Assembly (NCBI RefSeq): GCF_000092025.1
Contig: NC_003062.2
Coordinates: forward strand, 370,001-434,000
DNA: 64,000 nucleotides
DNA from: Agrobacterium fabrum str. C58
Lineage (GTDB): Bacteria; Pseudomonadota; Alphaproteobacteria; Rhizobiales; Rhizobiaceae
Direction of reading: 5' to 3'
Within the stretch, counting starts at the first letter, position 1. Each line of letters begins with the position of its first letter. A program made the position numbers and the translations under genes. The notes under the pieces are model-generated. The model worked only from the letters and a program-made list of their open reading frames with translations, was not told the DNA's origin and did not search any database. Positions 8,771-18,282 of the stretch are shown here, in pieces.

Positions 8771-10819
8771 TTGAGAATTCGCGGTCGTATCAATCTACTT
8801 GTCGGGCTGATGAGCCTTGTGGCCTGTACCATCGGTGGACTGTCCATCTATGCGGTCAGCGAATTCCGGGTCCGCACGGTCGAATATGAAAAGGCGGCGG
8901 AGCGCGCCTATAAGGGCGAGGCGCTCAACCGCTTGGTTACCGCGGTCGTGATGGAGGCGCGCGGGGTCTATGCCGCTGCCGATATCGAAAAGGCGGCGCC
9001 CTTTGCGGACGGCATCGTCAAGAACCTCGATGCCATGGAGAAGCTGATCGCCACATGGACCCCTCTCGTTCCGGCGGAACAGAAGGCAACCTTCGATAAT
9101 CTCTCCAGCCGCTTCAAGGAGTTCAAGACCTTCCGCCTTGAGACCGCGCGGCTTGCCCGTGAAGCTGGCCCGCAGGCGGCCAACCAGCAGGGCAACAACG
9201 AGGCGAACCGGGCCAACCGCAAAGCCTATCAGGCGGAAATCGACGCCGTCGTGAAGAACGACATTGCCGAGCTTGAGGCCGTCAAGGCCGGCATCGACGG
9301 TTTTGTAACGACAACATTCTGGCTGGTCATCACCGTCACCGGCAGTGGCATATTGGCCGGCGCGGCCTTCGGTCTTTATATTGGAGCACGGCAATTGAGT
9401 GCGCCGATCCGCAGGGTTTCGGAAGTGATGAACGCCGTGGCTGACGGAAATCTGGACGCGGATGTGCCCTATCTCGGCCAGAACGACGAGATCGGTGAAA
9501 TGGCGGCGGCTGTTGAAGTCTTCAAAAAGAACGGCCGCGAAGTACGCCGCATGAACGCTCAGGAAACAGCCATGCGCGCCAAGAGCGACGATCTTCAGGC
9601 CGGCATGGCTGTTGTCGTCGATGCTGCGGCAGGGGGTGATTTCAGCCGCCGTATCAACAAGGATTATGGCGACGACAACCTCAACCGTTTCGCAACAACG
9701 ATCAATGCATTGCTCATCGGGGTAGACAACGGCGTCTCCGAGACCAGCCGCGTCATCGAAGGTCTGGCGCGTGGTGACCTGACAGAAAAGATGGACGGCG
9801 ACTTCCGCGGCGTCTTCGCCGAACTCAAGGAGAACGTCAACCAGACGCTGACCAAGCTGCGGGAAACGATGCGTGAAGTGCGCGGCAGCACGGAAGGCAT
9901 CAGCGGCAACGCCAACGAGCTGCGCTCGGCCGCCGACGACCTGTCGAAGCGGACGGAACAGCAGGCCGCCGCACTGGAGGAAACCTCCGCCGCGCTGGAC
10001 GAAATCACCGCCGTTGTGCGTAATTCCACCGATCGTGCGCAGGAAGCCAGCGCCATGGTTGCCGAAACCAAACAGAAGACGGAAGAATCCGCCAGTGTCG
10101 TGCGTGATGCCGTCTCCGCCATGGATCGCATCGAGCACGCCTCGCGCGAAATCAGCCAGATCATCAACGTAATCGATGAGATCGCCTTCCAGACCAACCT
10201 GCTGGCGCTGAATGCCGGTGTGGAAGCGGCGCGTGCGGGCGAGGCTGGCAAGGGCTTTGCCGTCGTCGCCCAGGAAGTGCGCGAACTGGCGCAGCGTTCC
10301 GCAACCGCGGCGAAGGACATCAAGGCGCTGATCACCAAATCCGGCGAGGAGGTTGGCCGCGGTGTGTCGCTGGTGCAGAGAACGGGCAGCGCGTTGAGCG
10401 AGATCGAGACCCGCGTTCTCGCCATCAACGAGCATATCCATTCGATCGCCACGGCCGCCAGGGAGCAGTCCACCGGTCTGCACGAGGTGAATACTGCCAT
10501 CAACCAGATGGACGAGGTGACGCAGCGCAACGCCGCCATGGTGGAGGAGACCTCGGCCGCGACCCATAAGCTGAGCAGCGAGGCGGACCATCTCGTAACA
10601 CTGGTGACGCGCTTCAATGTCGGCACCGAGACGGCGCAGCGCAGCCATCGTATCGAGCAATCTTTACGGCCGATGACGGCATCCACCGGGCCGGTTGCCG
10701 TCTCCGGCAGGACGGCGGCCGTGTCGTCTCCGGCGCGTAAGCTGATGAACAGCGTCAGCCGTGCGCTCAATGCCCAGCCCGCCGCAGCCCCGGCGCATGG
10801 CGACTGGCAGGAATTCTAG
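8771..10819 (+). CDS. Methyl-accepting chemotaxis protein
   Basis: This is a classical transmembrane chemoreceptor of about 682 residues. It has a first membrane helix (residues 6-26), a helical periplasmic ligand domain, a second membrane helix (about 180-205), a HAMP domain and a linker with a second HAMP-like repeat. A long methyl-accepting coiled coil follows, with the highly conserved hairpin tip [21 protein letters not shown]. The C-terminus GDWQEF carries an xWxxF-type CheR/CheB docking pentapeptide. The TTG at 8771 is preferred as start because GGGGGA lies 6-7 bases upstream; an ATG ten codons earlier has no such site. The ligand is unknown. Confidence 0.93.
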   Translation: MRIRGRINLLVGLMSLVACTIGGLSIYAVSEFRVRTVEYEKAAERAYKGEALNRLVTAVVMEARGVYAAADIEKAAPFADGIVKNLDAMEKLIATWTPLVPAEQKATFDNLSSRFKEFKTFRLETARLAREAGPQAANQQGNNEANRANRKAYQAEIDAVVKNDIAELEAVKAGIDGFVTTTFWLVITVTGSGILAGAAFGLYIGARQLSAPIRRVSEVMNAVADGNLDADVPYLGQNDEIGEMAAAVEVFKKNGREVRRMNAQETAMRAKSDDLQAGMAVVVDAAAGGDFSRRINKDYGDDNLNRFATTINALLIGVDNGVSETSRVIEGLARGDLTEKMDGDFRGVFAELKENVNQTLTKLRETMREVRGSTEGISGNANELRSAADDLSKRTEQQAAALEETSAALDEITAVVRNSTDRAQEASAMVAETKQKTEESASVVRDAVSAMDRIEHASREISQIINVIDEIAFQTNLLALNAGVEAARAGEAGKGFAVVAQEVRELAQRSATAAKDIKALITKSGEEVGRGVSLVQRTGSALSEIETRVLAINEHIHSIATAAREQSTGLHEVNTAINQMDEVTQRNAAMVEETSAATHKLSSEADHLVTLVTRFNVGTETAQRSHRIEQSLRPMTASTGPVAVSGRTAAVSSPARKLMNSVSRALNAQPAAAPAHGDWQEF

Positions 10820-10858
10820 ACGACCTACCGTTTTGCCTCAAACCGGCTTAGCCTCAAG

Positions 10859-10890
10859 CGCCGCCCCTTTTCGGGCGGCGTTCGTTTTTC
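10859..10890 (+). terminator. Rho-independent terminator of the chemoreceptor gene
   Basis: CGCCGCCC (10859-10866) pairs with GGGCGGCG (10873-10880) around a 6-base loop, followed by TTCGTTTTT. Confidence 0.88.
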
Positions 10891-11037
10891 CGGCACTGAA
10901 GACGTTTGTTTTGCAGCGCATTGGAAAAATATCCATTAGGTCCTATTATCGTTGCTGCATATAAACCGAGCCGTTCCACGCAAGCAGCGGCGCGCATACA
11001 GGATCATGGCCCGGTGTTTTCTAAAGGCGTAGACAGC

Positions 11038-12489
11038 TTGGACCGCACGCAAGACGATCCGGTGCATTGCATGCCGGGATTGACCGCCGGCCTTTCCGGG
11101 CGGCTGCTGCTGCTGACCGTGATTTTCGTGATGATCGCCGAGGTGCTGATCTTCGTGCCATCGGTTGCCAATATGCGTCTTTCCTGGCTGCGTGACCGTC
11201 TGAACACGGCCGCCGCTGCCGGTGCTGTCATCGATGGCCTGCAGGCCGAACTGCCGCGAAGCGTGCAGAACGACACGCTGATGGCAACCGGAGCGAAGCT
11301 AATCGCCCTGCGCAAGGATGGTACGTCGCGCCTGCTGGCCGTAGCGGAAACGCCGCCCGGCGTCGACGAGCAATATGATCTTTCCGATGTTTCGCAGGCG
11401 GCGGCGGTGCGGGACGCCTTTTCCACCCTGCTGTTCGGCGGCAACCGCGTCATCCGCGTCTTCGATGTGGTGGGAGACAGCGACACGATCATCGAGCTCG
11501 TACTGGGCGAAAACAAGCTGCGGGCGGCGATGCTTGCCTATGCTCGCAACGTTTTCCTGATTTCCATCGTCCTGTCGCTGGTCACCGCGGGCCTGATCTT
11601 CATCTCCATCAACCGCATCATGATCCGGCCGATACGCCGGCTGACGCTCGGCATGCAGAATTTTTCGGAAGATCCGGGCAATCCCGAGCGGATTTTCGTG
11701 CCGGAGGAGGGAACCGACGAACTGTCGGTTGCGGGCCGCCATCTCGCCGACATGCAGACGGAACTGCAGAAAACGCTGCGGCAGCAGAAGAACCTTGTGG
11801 ATCTTGGCCTTGCCGTGTCGAAGATCAACCATGACATGCGCAATATCCTCTCCTCCGCCCAGCTCATGTCAGACCGTCTGGTCGATGCCAAGGACCCGAT
11901 GGTCAGGAGCTTCGCGCCGAAACTGCTGCGCACCATCGACCGTGCCGTGGCCTATACGGGTGAGGTTCTGGCCTATGGTCAGGCGACGGAGGGGGCGCCA
12001 AAACGCAAGATAGTGCCATTGAGCCTGCTGGTGCGGGATGTGCGCGATATTCTGGCCCTCGATCCCGATAGCGGCATCGAGTTTCACGACAGCGTCCCCC
12101 CCGATCTGACGGTGGATGCGGATTCCGAACAGCTTTTCCGGGTGATCCACAATCTCTGTCGCAATGCCGTCCAGGCCCTGCAATCCGACGTGGCGAATTC
12201 GGCACCAAGGCATCTTTCCATCTCGGCCCAGAGGGCCGGCAGCGTCGTCAGCATCGTCATAGACGACAATGGGCCGGGAATGCCGCGCAAGGCCAAGGAG
12301 AACCTGTTCTCCGCTTTCAGGGGATCGGCCCGTTCCGGCGGCACGGGCCTCGGGCTGGTCATTGCCCGTGAACTTGTGCTTGCCCACGGCGGTACGATCG
12401 CGCTTGTCGAAAAGCCCGGTCCCGGCACGCAGTTCCGTATCGAAATCGCCGACCGCGCCGCCTCCATACAGGCAGCCAGAACCGCCTGA
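11038..12489 (+). CDS. Orphan membrane sensor histidine kinase
   Basis: About 483 residues: a membrane helix near the N-terminus (GRLLLLTVIFVMIAEVLIF), a periplasmic sensor region of about 120 residues, a second membrane helix (VFLISIVLSLVTAGLIF) followed by a HAMP-like segment, then the kinase core. The H-box is KINHDMRNILSS, the N-box HNLCRNAVQAL, G1 DDNGPGMP and G2 GGTGLGLVIA. No response regulator gene is adjacent. I chose a TTG start at 11038, with AAAGG 10 bases upstream. The ATG at 11071 has no visible binding site, and an open frame also extends to 10906. The signal sensed is unknown. Confidence 0.85.
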   Translation: MDRTQDDPVHCMPGLTAGLSGRLLLLTVIFVMIAEVLIFVPSVANMRLSWLRDRLNTAAAAGAVIDGLQAELPRSVQNDTLMATGAKLIALRKDGTSRLLAVAETPPGVDEQYDLSDVSQAAAVRDAFSTLLFGGNRVIRVFDVVGDSDTIIELVLGENKLRAAMLAYARNVFLISIVLSLVTAGLIFISINRIMIRPIRRLTLGMQNFSEDPGNPERIFVPEEGTDELSVAGRHLADMQTELQKTLRQQKNLVDLGLAVSKINHDMRNILSSAQLMSDRLVDAKDPMVRSFAPKLLRTIDRAVAYTGEVLAYGQATEGAPKRKIVPLSLLVRDVRDILALDPDSGIEFHDSVPPDLTVDADSEQLFRVIHNLCRNAVQALQSDVANSAPRHLSISAQRAGSVVSIVIDDNGPGMPRKAKENLFSAFRGSARSGGTGLGLVIARELVLAHGGTIALVEKPGPGTQFRIEIADRAASIQAARTA

Positions 12490-12706
12490 AAAACCCGCCC
12501 GGCTGCAGGTTCGGAAAGCCATTATCTCCGGCGGAATCAAGGCCCGATCAGGCCCGCGAAAAACAGCTTGGATGGAATTTACAATATAATCAATGTGATA
12601 CGCGAATTGCTGCGGAAAAATGACAATTTCGAAACGAAATCGCTTGCATTCGGAATGAGGACGTTTTAGAGGATCGCCACGCCACCGGAAACGACCGGAA
12701 CGGCAC

Positions 12707-12783
12707 GCACCCGTAGCTCAGCTGGATAGAGCACCAGACTACGAATCTGGGGGTCAGGAGTTCGAATCTCTTCGGGTGCGCCA
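12707..12783 (+). tRNA. tRNA-Arg (anticodon ACG)
   Basis: Full cloverleaf: acceptor GCACCCG (12707-12713) with CGGGTGC (12773-12779), D-arm GCTC/GAGC, anticodon stem CCAGA/TCTGG with loop CTACGAA, T-arm with TTCGAAT, and an encoded CCA at 12781-12783. The A34 of ACG is normally edited to inosine to read CGU, CGC and CGA. Confidence 0.97.
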
Positions 12784-12963
12784 TTTCTTTTCCCTTAAAA
12801 ACAGTTTCCGAGACGTGTCGCTGGTTGTGGCGACCGCCTATCGGTGTCTTCAAATGCTGCTCCGCCTGCGTTGATGTCGAAGCCCCGTAAGGCCGAATGA
12901 ATTCCGATCATCCCGAATATATGTTAAAGTCTTCCGCTCATCAGATGGCCCGGAGTGAAAGCC

Positions 12964-13776
12964 ATGTTGGAAGCGGACAAGGTGTTTGCGGGTTCGATTC
13001 CGGAGAATTACGACCGCTATATGGTGCCGTTGATCTTTGCGCCATTCGCTGCTGATCTGGCGCGGCGCGCGGCTGCCTTGATGCCGATTGACGTTCTGGA
13101 AATCGCCGCGGGCACCGGGGCCGTCACGCGGGAAATGATTCCCCGATTATTGCCAGCGGCACATTACGTGGTGACCGACCTCAATCAGCCGATGCTCGAT
13201 TTTGCAGCAGCGCAACAGGCACCCGACAACCGCATAAAATGGCGACAGGCGGATGCTCAGCTTCTGCCTTTTGAAAATGCTGTTTTCGATCTGGTTTTCT
13301 GTCAGTTCGGTGCAATGTTCTTTAACGATCGCCTGTCCGCCTATCGTGAGGCAAAGCGGGTGTTGAAGCCCGGCGGGCACTATTTATTCAACGTATGGGA
13401 TCGCATCGAGGAAAATCACTTCGCGGATGATGTGACGAACGCCCTTGCCGGGCTTTTCCCCGATGATCCCCCGCGCTTCATGGCCCGCACCCCACACGGT
13501 TATCATGATACGGTGTTGATACGCCGCGAGTTGGAGAATGCCGGTTTTTCCCGTGTGACCGTCGAGACGGTGGCGGCGCAAAGCCGCGCCCCGTCACCGC
13601 GCATTCCGGCCGTCGCCTATTGTCAGGGAACGGTTCTGCGGACGGAAATAGAGGCGAGGGCACCGGGGAAGCTCAATGCAGCGACTGATTGTGCCGCTGC
13701 CGCGATTGAAGCCCGGCATGGTAAGGGCGAGGTGGCAGCCAAGATTAAGGCTCATGTGATTCTCGCCGCCGTGTAG
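12964..13776 (+). CDS. SAM-dependent class I methyltransferase
   Basis: This 270-residue protein has a Rossmann-type methyltransferase fold: motif I VLEIAAGTGAVT, motif II VVTDLNQPML, a WRQADAQLLPF acidic loop, LVFCQFGAMFF (motif IV) and RVLKPGGHYLF (post-motif). It resembles UbiE/COQ5-like and methyltransferase-11 proteins, but the substrate cannot be told from sequence. The ATG at 12964 has GGAG 8 bases upstream; a GTG at 12955 overlaps that site and is less likely. The gene stands alone between tRNA-Arg and the ABC transporter operon. Confidence 0.85.
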   Translation: MLEADKVFAGSIPENYDRYMVPLIFAPFAADLARRAAALMPIDVLEIAAGTGAVTREMIPRLLPAAHYVVTDLNQPMLDFAAAQQAPDNRIKWRQADAQLLPFENAVFDLVFCQFGAMFFNDRLSAYREAKRVLKPGGHYLFNVWDRIEENHFADDVTNALAGLFPDDPPRFMARTPHGYHDTVLIRRELENAGFSRVTVETVAAQSRAPSPRIPAVAYCQGTVLRTEIEARAPGKLNAATDCAAAAIEARHGKGEVAAKIKAHVILAAV

Positions 13777-13915
13777 ATCGGAGCCACCGACCCGGTTTTC
13801 CAGCCGATGGAGGCGTGCTGAAAACACGTCGGAATATCCCCCTAAATATTAGTGGCTTTAGGTGGAGGTCTATACCGTAACGTTTTCCGATTGCCCGAGA
13901 TTATCGGGCTTTCGA

Positions 13916-13933
13916 GTGTCATAGAACTTTCCC
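13916..13933 (+). promoter_or_regulatory. Candidate PHO box before the ABC transporter/phosphodiesterase operon
   Basis: GTGTCATAGAACTTTCCC matches 13 of 18 positions of the PhoB consensus CTGTCATAAATCTGTCAC. It shares TGTCAyArAwCTTTC with the box before pstS in this same window. A TACAAT at 13955-13960 could serve as -10, although the spacing is longer than usual. Confidence 0.45.
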
Positions 13934-13993
13934 CAAACCTTCGTCATATTGTCATACAATATAAGCATATGCGCTCCAGAAAAGGAGCGCAGA

Positions 13994-15139
13994 ATGACGC
14001 CACAATCACTTGAACTTTCAGGAATCGGCAAGGGCTTCGGGGCTGACGATGTTCTGAAAGAGATCGATCTTTCCATTCGCCCAGGGGAATTCCTGTCGCT
14101 CGTCGGCATGTCTGGTTGCGGCAAGTCCACGCTGCTGCGCATCATTGCGGGCCTGGAATCGCCGGATCGCGGTTCGGTTTCGATCGGCGGGCAGGATGTG
14201 ACGGAGATCGATCCGAGCGATCGCAATCTGGCGATGGTGTTCCAGTCCTATGCGCTTTATCCGCATATGAGCGTGCGCCAGAACATTGCGACGCCGCTGC
14301 GCATGCGGCGCCTGCCTTTCGCTGCCCGCCTGCCGCTGATCGGCCGGTTTGCAGCGCCCGCGGAAACGTTGAAGCAGATTGATGCCGCTGTCGAACAGGC
14401 TGCCGAGACGCTGCAGATCGCGCATCTGCTGGATCGCAAGCCGGCGCAGCTTTCCGGTGGCCAGCGCCAGCGTGTGGCGCTTGCCCGGGCACTGGTACGC
14501 TCGCCCGCAGCCTTCCTGATGGATGAGCCGCTTTCTAACCTCGATGCCAAGCTCCGCGCCCATATGCGCGAGGAACTGGCGGGCCTGCACCGCCGGCTTG
14601 GCGCGACCTTCATCTATGTCACCCATGACCAGATCGAAGCCATGACCATGTCTGACCGCATTGCGCTGATGTCGGAAGGCCGCATCGAACAGCTCGGTAC
14701 GCCGGACGAGCTTTACCGTAAGCCCGCGACACTGACCGTCGCACGGTTTATCGGCACGCCATCGATCAACCTGCTGCCGGTCGAAATCGATGCGCAGGGC
14801 AGGATCACGGCTTTTGGACGCGATCTTGGCATCGAGGGTGCGGGCCGTGATGCCGGCCCGGCGACGCTCGGCCTTCGCGCCGAGGACCTGCGGCCGGGCG
14901 AAGAAGGTTTCACCGTCCGTGTGGTGCGCAGCGAAACCCACGGTGCCGACCGCTTCGTGAGCTGCCGCCTGCTGAGCGATGAGACCGTCTCCATGACCCT
15001 GCGTCAAGGCGCGGATGAGGTGCTGGGCGCCGATGCAGATGGCATGATGAACCTGGGCTTTGCACCGGAACGCGCGCATCTTTTCGCGGCCGATGGCCTG
15101 CGCCGCAAGGTGACGGTGCGTGAGCGGGTGCCGGCATGA
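13994..15139 (+). CDS. ABC transporter ATP-binding protein (CUT1/UgpC-MsmK type)
   Basis: This 381-residue ATPase has Walker A GMSGCGKST, Q-loop FQSYALYPHMSV, signature LSGGQRQRVALARA, Walker B FLMDEPLSNLDA and H-loop YVTHDQIEAM. It also has the C-terminal OB-type regulatory domain typical of MalK/UgpC proteins. GGAG lies just before the ATG at 13994, whereas the open frame further upstream has no support. The gene starts a five-gene operon; it overlaps the next permease gene by 4 bases. It powers uptake of a carbohydrate-like or glycerol-phosphate-like solute. Confidence 0.94.
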   Translation: MTPQSLELSGIGKGFGADDVLKEIDLSIRPGEFLSLVGMSGCGKSTLLRIIAGLESPDRGSVSIGGQDVTEIDPSDRNLAMVFQSYALYPHMSVRQNIATPLRMRRLPFAARLPLIGRFAAPAETLKQIDAAVEQAAETLQIAHLLDRKPAQLSGGQRQRVALARALVRSPAAFLMDEPLSNLDAKLRAHMREELAGLHRRLGATFIYVTHDQIEAMTMSDRIALMSEGRIEQLGTPDELYRKPATLTVARFIGTPSINLLPVEIDAQGRITAFGRDLGIEGAGRDAGPATLGLRAEDLRPGEEGFTVRVVRSETHGADRFVSCRLLSDETVSMTLRQGADEVLGADADGMMNLGFAPERAHLFAADGLRRKVTVRERVPA

Positions 15140-16062
15140 CGGTTGTCGATATCTCTACGCCCCTGCGTGCCAAGTCTCGCTTGCGCCCGCCGAAGGCGGA
15201 CCGGCGGATGATGTGGCGCGGCCTGATGTTTGCAGCGCCCGCAGGCCTGCTGCTGCTGGCCATCTATATCGTTCCGATGTTCGTTCTTGCCGGTTTTTCC
15301 GTCACGGATTACCGGCTTGGGGCGCTCTCCACCCGCTTCATTGGCCTCGGCAATTTCGTGAAGGCGTTTCAGGATCCGGTTTTCCTGCGCGCGCTGGCGA
15401 ACACCGCCCTCTATGCGATCATCGTCATTCCCTTCGGCGTGTTTCTCGCGCTCGGGGTGGCTCTGCTGGTCTATAACCGCAAGCGCAGCCGCACCTTTTG
15501 GGAAGTGGCCTATTTCCTTCCCGTCACCGCAACCCTCGTCGCCATGGCGACCGTGTGGCAGTTTCTCCTGCACCCTTCGCTTGGTCCCGTGAACGCGGCG
15601 ATCAAATGGCTGGGTTTCGAGCCCGTCGCTTTTCTCTCCAATCCCGTTCTCCTCATCCCCACCATGGCGTTGATGGGCATCTGGCAGGTTCTGGGCTTCA
15701 ACATGGTGCTCTTCCTCGCCGGCCTCACCGCCATCTCGAAGGATCTGCACGAGGCGGCGCGGCTCGATGGTGCAAAGAACCCGGTTGACCGGTTCCTGAC
15801 GGTGACATGGCCGATGCTCGGACCGACCACCATGTTCGTGGTCGTCACCACCTCCATCTCTGCCTTCAAGGTGTTTGAGACGGTCGCCGTGCTGACCAAG
15901 GGCCGCTCCGGGTCGGAAACACTGCTGTTCGATCTTTATCTCGAAGGTTTCGAATATTCCAACACCGGTTATGCCGCCGCGCTGACGATTATCTTCCTCG
16001 TCATCGTGCTGATCCTGTCGATTGGCCAGACGCTGCATATGGACCGGAAGGTGCATTACTGA
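15136..16062 (+). CDS. ABC transporter permease (MalF/UgpA-like)
   Basis: This 308-residue inner-membrane protein has six predicted helices and the binding-protein-dependent EAA loop (DLHEAARLDGAKNPVDRFLTVTWP region, around residue 205-230) that contacts the ATPase. The ATG overlaps the ATPase gene by 4 bases and its stop overlaps the next permease gene by 1, so the three are translationally coupled. It pairs with the following gene to form the channel. Confidence 0.93.
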   Translation: MTVVDISTPLRAKSRLRPPKADRRMMWRGLMFAAPAGLLLLAIYIVPMFVLAGFSVTDYRLGALSTRFIGLGNFVKAFQDPVFLRALANTALYAIIVIPFGVFLALGVALLVYNRKRSRTFWEVAYFLPVTATLVAMATVWQFLLHPSLGPVNAAIKWLGFEPVAFLSNPVLLIPTMALMGIWQVLGFNMVLFLAGLTAISKDLHEAARLDGAKNPVDRFLTVTWPMLGPTTMFVVVTTSISAFKVFETVAVLTKGRSGSETLLFDLYLEGFEYSNTGYAAALTIIFLVIVLILSIGQTLHMDRKVHY

Positions 16063-16883
16063 TGGCCGTATTCCGCAAATATTTCCCGCATCTCGTCCTT
16101 GCGCTGGGCGCTTTCGTGATGCTCCTGCCGTTCTATTGGATGGCGCTGACGTCTATCCGCTCGCCGGCGGAAATATTCGACGTCTCGCTCTGGCCCATTC
16201 CGCAGAAATTCGACGCGGCCGACAATTACGCCCGGGCGGCAGGTCAGGTGCCGATGGCACGCTTCATGCTGAACGGCGTCATCGTCTGCGTCGGCATTCT
16301 CGTCGTGCAAATCCTCACATCGGTTCCGGCGGCCTATGCTCTGGCAAAACTCCGCTTCCCGGGACGCAAGCTGCTGCTGGGTCTCGTCATCGCAGCGCTC
16401 TGCGTGCCCATCCAGGCGCTGGCGTTGCCGCTCTTCGTCGGTCTGGCCAAGACGCAGCTTTTGAATACTTATTTCGCGATGATGATGCCGTTCTTTCTTT
16501 CGGTCTTCGCCATCTTCCTGTTCAACCAGTCCTTCCGCAGCTACCCCGATGAAATCATCGAGGCTGCCCGTATGGATGGTTTCTCGGAAATGGAGATTTG
16601 CTGGGGGCTGGTGCTTCGCGGCTCTTTGCCGTCGCTTGCGGCTTTCTCGATCTTTTCGCTCGTTGCCCACTGGAACGATCTCTACTGGCCGATGATCGTC
16701 ATCTCCGACACCAATCTCGCCCCGCCGCCGCTTGGCATGATGCTTTTCGCCGATGTCGAATCCGGCGCGAATTACGGTGCGCTGATGGCGGGCGCCACAC
16801 TGATTACCGCGCCGATGGTGCTGTGCTTCCTCCTCGCACGGCGGCACTTCATCGCCGGTATTACCATGACCGGCGTCAAGTGA
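16062..16883 (+). CDS. ABC transporter permease (MalG/UgpE-like)
   Basis: This 273-residue protein has six membrane helices and the EAA motif EIIEAARMDGFSEMEICWGLV (near residue 165-185). The C-terminal half of the sequence, WNDLYWPMIV and later FIAGITMTGVK, is typical of the MalG/UgpE branch. It forms the second half of the translocation channel. Confidence 0.93.
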   Translation: MAVFRKYFPHLVLALGAFVMLLPFYWMALTSIRSPAEIFDVSLWPIPQKFDAADNYARAAGQVPMARFMLNGVIVCVGILVVQILTSVPAAYALAKLRFPGRKLLLGLVIAALCVPIQALALPLFVGLAKTQLLNTYFAMMMPFFLSVFAIFLFNQSFRSYPDEIIEAARMDGFSEMEICWGLVLRGSLPSLAAFSIFSLVAHWNDLYWPMIVISDTNLAPPPLGMMLFADVESGANYGALMAGATLITAPMVLCFLLARRHFIAGITMTGVK

Positions 16884-16925
16884 TGCCGTTCAGACTTCCT
16901 CCTCCCAACCTTTCTGGAGACTGAC

Positions 16926-18218
16926 ATGAAACTCAACCGACGCGCCGTGATGGGCGGTCTGGCTCTTGGCATGGCTTTTGCTGGCCTCGCACAGCCGGTT
17001 CTGGCCAACGAAATCACGCTCAACGTTCTTTACAACCTGCCGGGCTTCACGAAATTCCATCAGCCGCTGGCAGATGAATTCATGAAGAAGAACCCTGACG
17101 TGAAGATCAACTTCCTCGCTCCGGCCGCCGGTTACAACGAAGGCCAGCAGCAGGTTCTGCGCTCTGCCGTCACGGGCAATCTGCCGGACGTTTATTTCTC
17201 GGGCTACAATCTGACGGCGGAACTGGTCCACACGCTTGCACCGCGCAACCAGATCACCGATCTCGGCCCGTTCATTCAGGCTGAAGGCGGTCAGGCCTTC
17301 CTCGACAAGAACTACAGCCCCAAGATGGCCGCACTCGGCCAGATCGATGGCAAGCAATACGGCCTGCCGGTCAATGCTTCTTCGCCGATCATCTACATCA
17401 ACTCCGACCTCGTCACCAAGGCTGGCGGCGACCCGGACAAGATGCCGACGACCTTCCCGGAGCTCATCGCTCTCGCCAAGAAGATCAAGGCTCTCGACCC
17501 GAAATTCGCTGGCATGAGCTACGATATCAACGGCTGGCCGGATGACTGGTTGTGGCAGGCGCTCGTTGTCGAACAGGGCGGCAAGCTCGTCGACGACAAG
17601 ACCAAGACCGTTGCCTTCGACAACGAGATCGGCCTCAACGCCCTGAAGATGACCCGCCAGTTCGTTACCGAAGGTGGTCAGAACCTGCTCGACTGGGACC
17701 AGTCGCGCCAGCAGTTCGGCGCAGGCCTCACCGGCTTCATCTTCTCGACGCCCGCTCACGTTCAGACGATCCAGGGTCTGGTTGGCGACCGCTTCAAGCT
17801 GAAGACGGCGACCTTCCCGCTCGATAACAAGGAAAAGGGCGGCGTGCCGACCGGCGGCAACTCTGCCGTCATCCTGACGCAGGAAAAAGCCAAGCAGGAT
17901 GCTGCGTGGAAATACCTGAAGTGGATCACCGGTCCAGAAGCGCAGAACACCATCGTTCGCATCACCGGCTACCTGCCGACCAACAAGCTGGCAACCGGCC
18001 CGGACTTCCTCGCTCCTTATTATGTCGAGAACCCGAATGTGAAGACCGCTTCGCTTCAGGCCGATCGTTCTCTGCCCTGGGCTGGTTATCCGGGCGGCGA
18101 TTCCGTTCGCATCTGGCGCACGCAGCGCGACATCATCGGCACCGTCATGCGCGGTGAAGTGACGCCGGAAGCCGGTCTCAAGCAGATCGTCGAGCAGACC
18201 AACGCCCTGCTGAAATAA
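16926..18218 (+). CDS. Extracellular solute-binding protein of the CUT1 transporter
   Basis: This 430-residue periplasmic protein has a twin-arginine-like or Sec signal peptide (KLNRRAVMGGLALGMAFAG, cleavage after about VLA). It is a family-1 solute-binding protein with the ITLNVLYNLPGFTKFH start, the YGLPVNASSPIIYIN strand near residue 145 and the C-terminal TGYLPTNK loop that lines the ligand site in MalE/UgpB proteins. It captures the substrate for the permeases encoded upstream. The downstream phosphodiesterase suggests a glycerophosphodiester or related phosphorylated ligand, but this is inference. Confidence 0.92.
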   Translation: MKLNRRAVMGGLALGMAFAGLAQPVLANEITLNVLYNLPGFTKFHQPLADEFMKKNPDVKINFLAPAAGYNEGQQQVLRSAVTGNLPDVYFSGYNLTAELVHTLAPRNQITDLGPFIQAEGGQAFLDKNYSPKMAALGQIDGKQYGLPVNASSPIIYINSDLVTKAGGDPDKMPTTFPELIALAKKIKALDPKFAGMSYDINGWPDDWLWQALVVEQGGKLVDDKTKTVAFDNEIGLNALKMTRQFVTEGGQNLLDWDQSRQQFGAGLTGFIFSTPAHVQTIQGLVGDRFKLKTATFPLDNKEKGGVPTGGNSAVILTQEKAKQDAAWKYLKWITGPEAQNTIVRITGYLPTNKLATGPDFLAPYYVENPNVKTASLQADRSLPWAGYPGGDSVRIWRTQRDIIGTVMRGEVTPEAGLKQIVEQTNALLK

Positions 18219-18234
18219 GCAGAACAAAAAAGAA

Positions 18235-18266
18235 GCTGCGGGGAAATCCGTTCCCGCAGCCATTTT
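18235..18266 (+). terminator. Stem-loop between the binding-protein and phosphodiesterase genes
   Basis: GCTGCGGG (18235-18242) pairs with CCCGCAGC (18253-18260), followed only by CATTTT. It probably acts as a partial terminator or 3' stabiliser that keeps binding-protein transcript levels above those of the phosphodiesterase. Confidence 0.55.
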
Positions 18267-18282
18267 GCGTAGGAAAATGATA

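Noticed and set aside
8795..10660. 621-codon open frame opposite to the chemoreceptor
   Set aside because: The chemoreceptor has every conserved domain, whereas the antisense frame has none.
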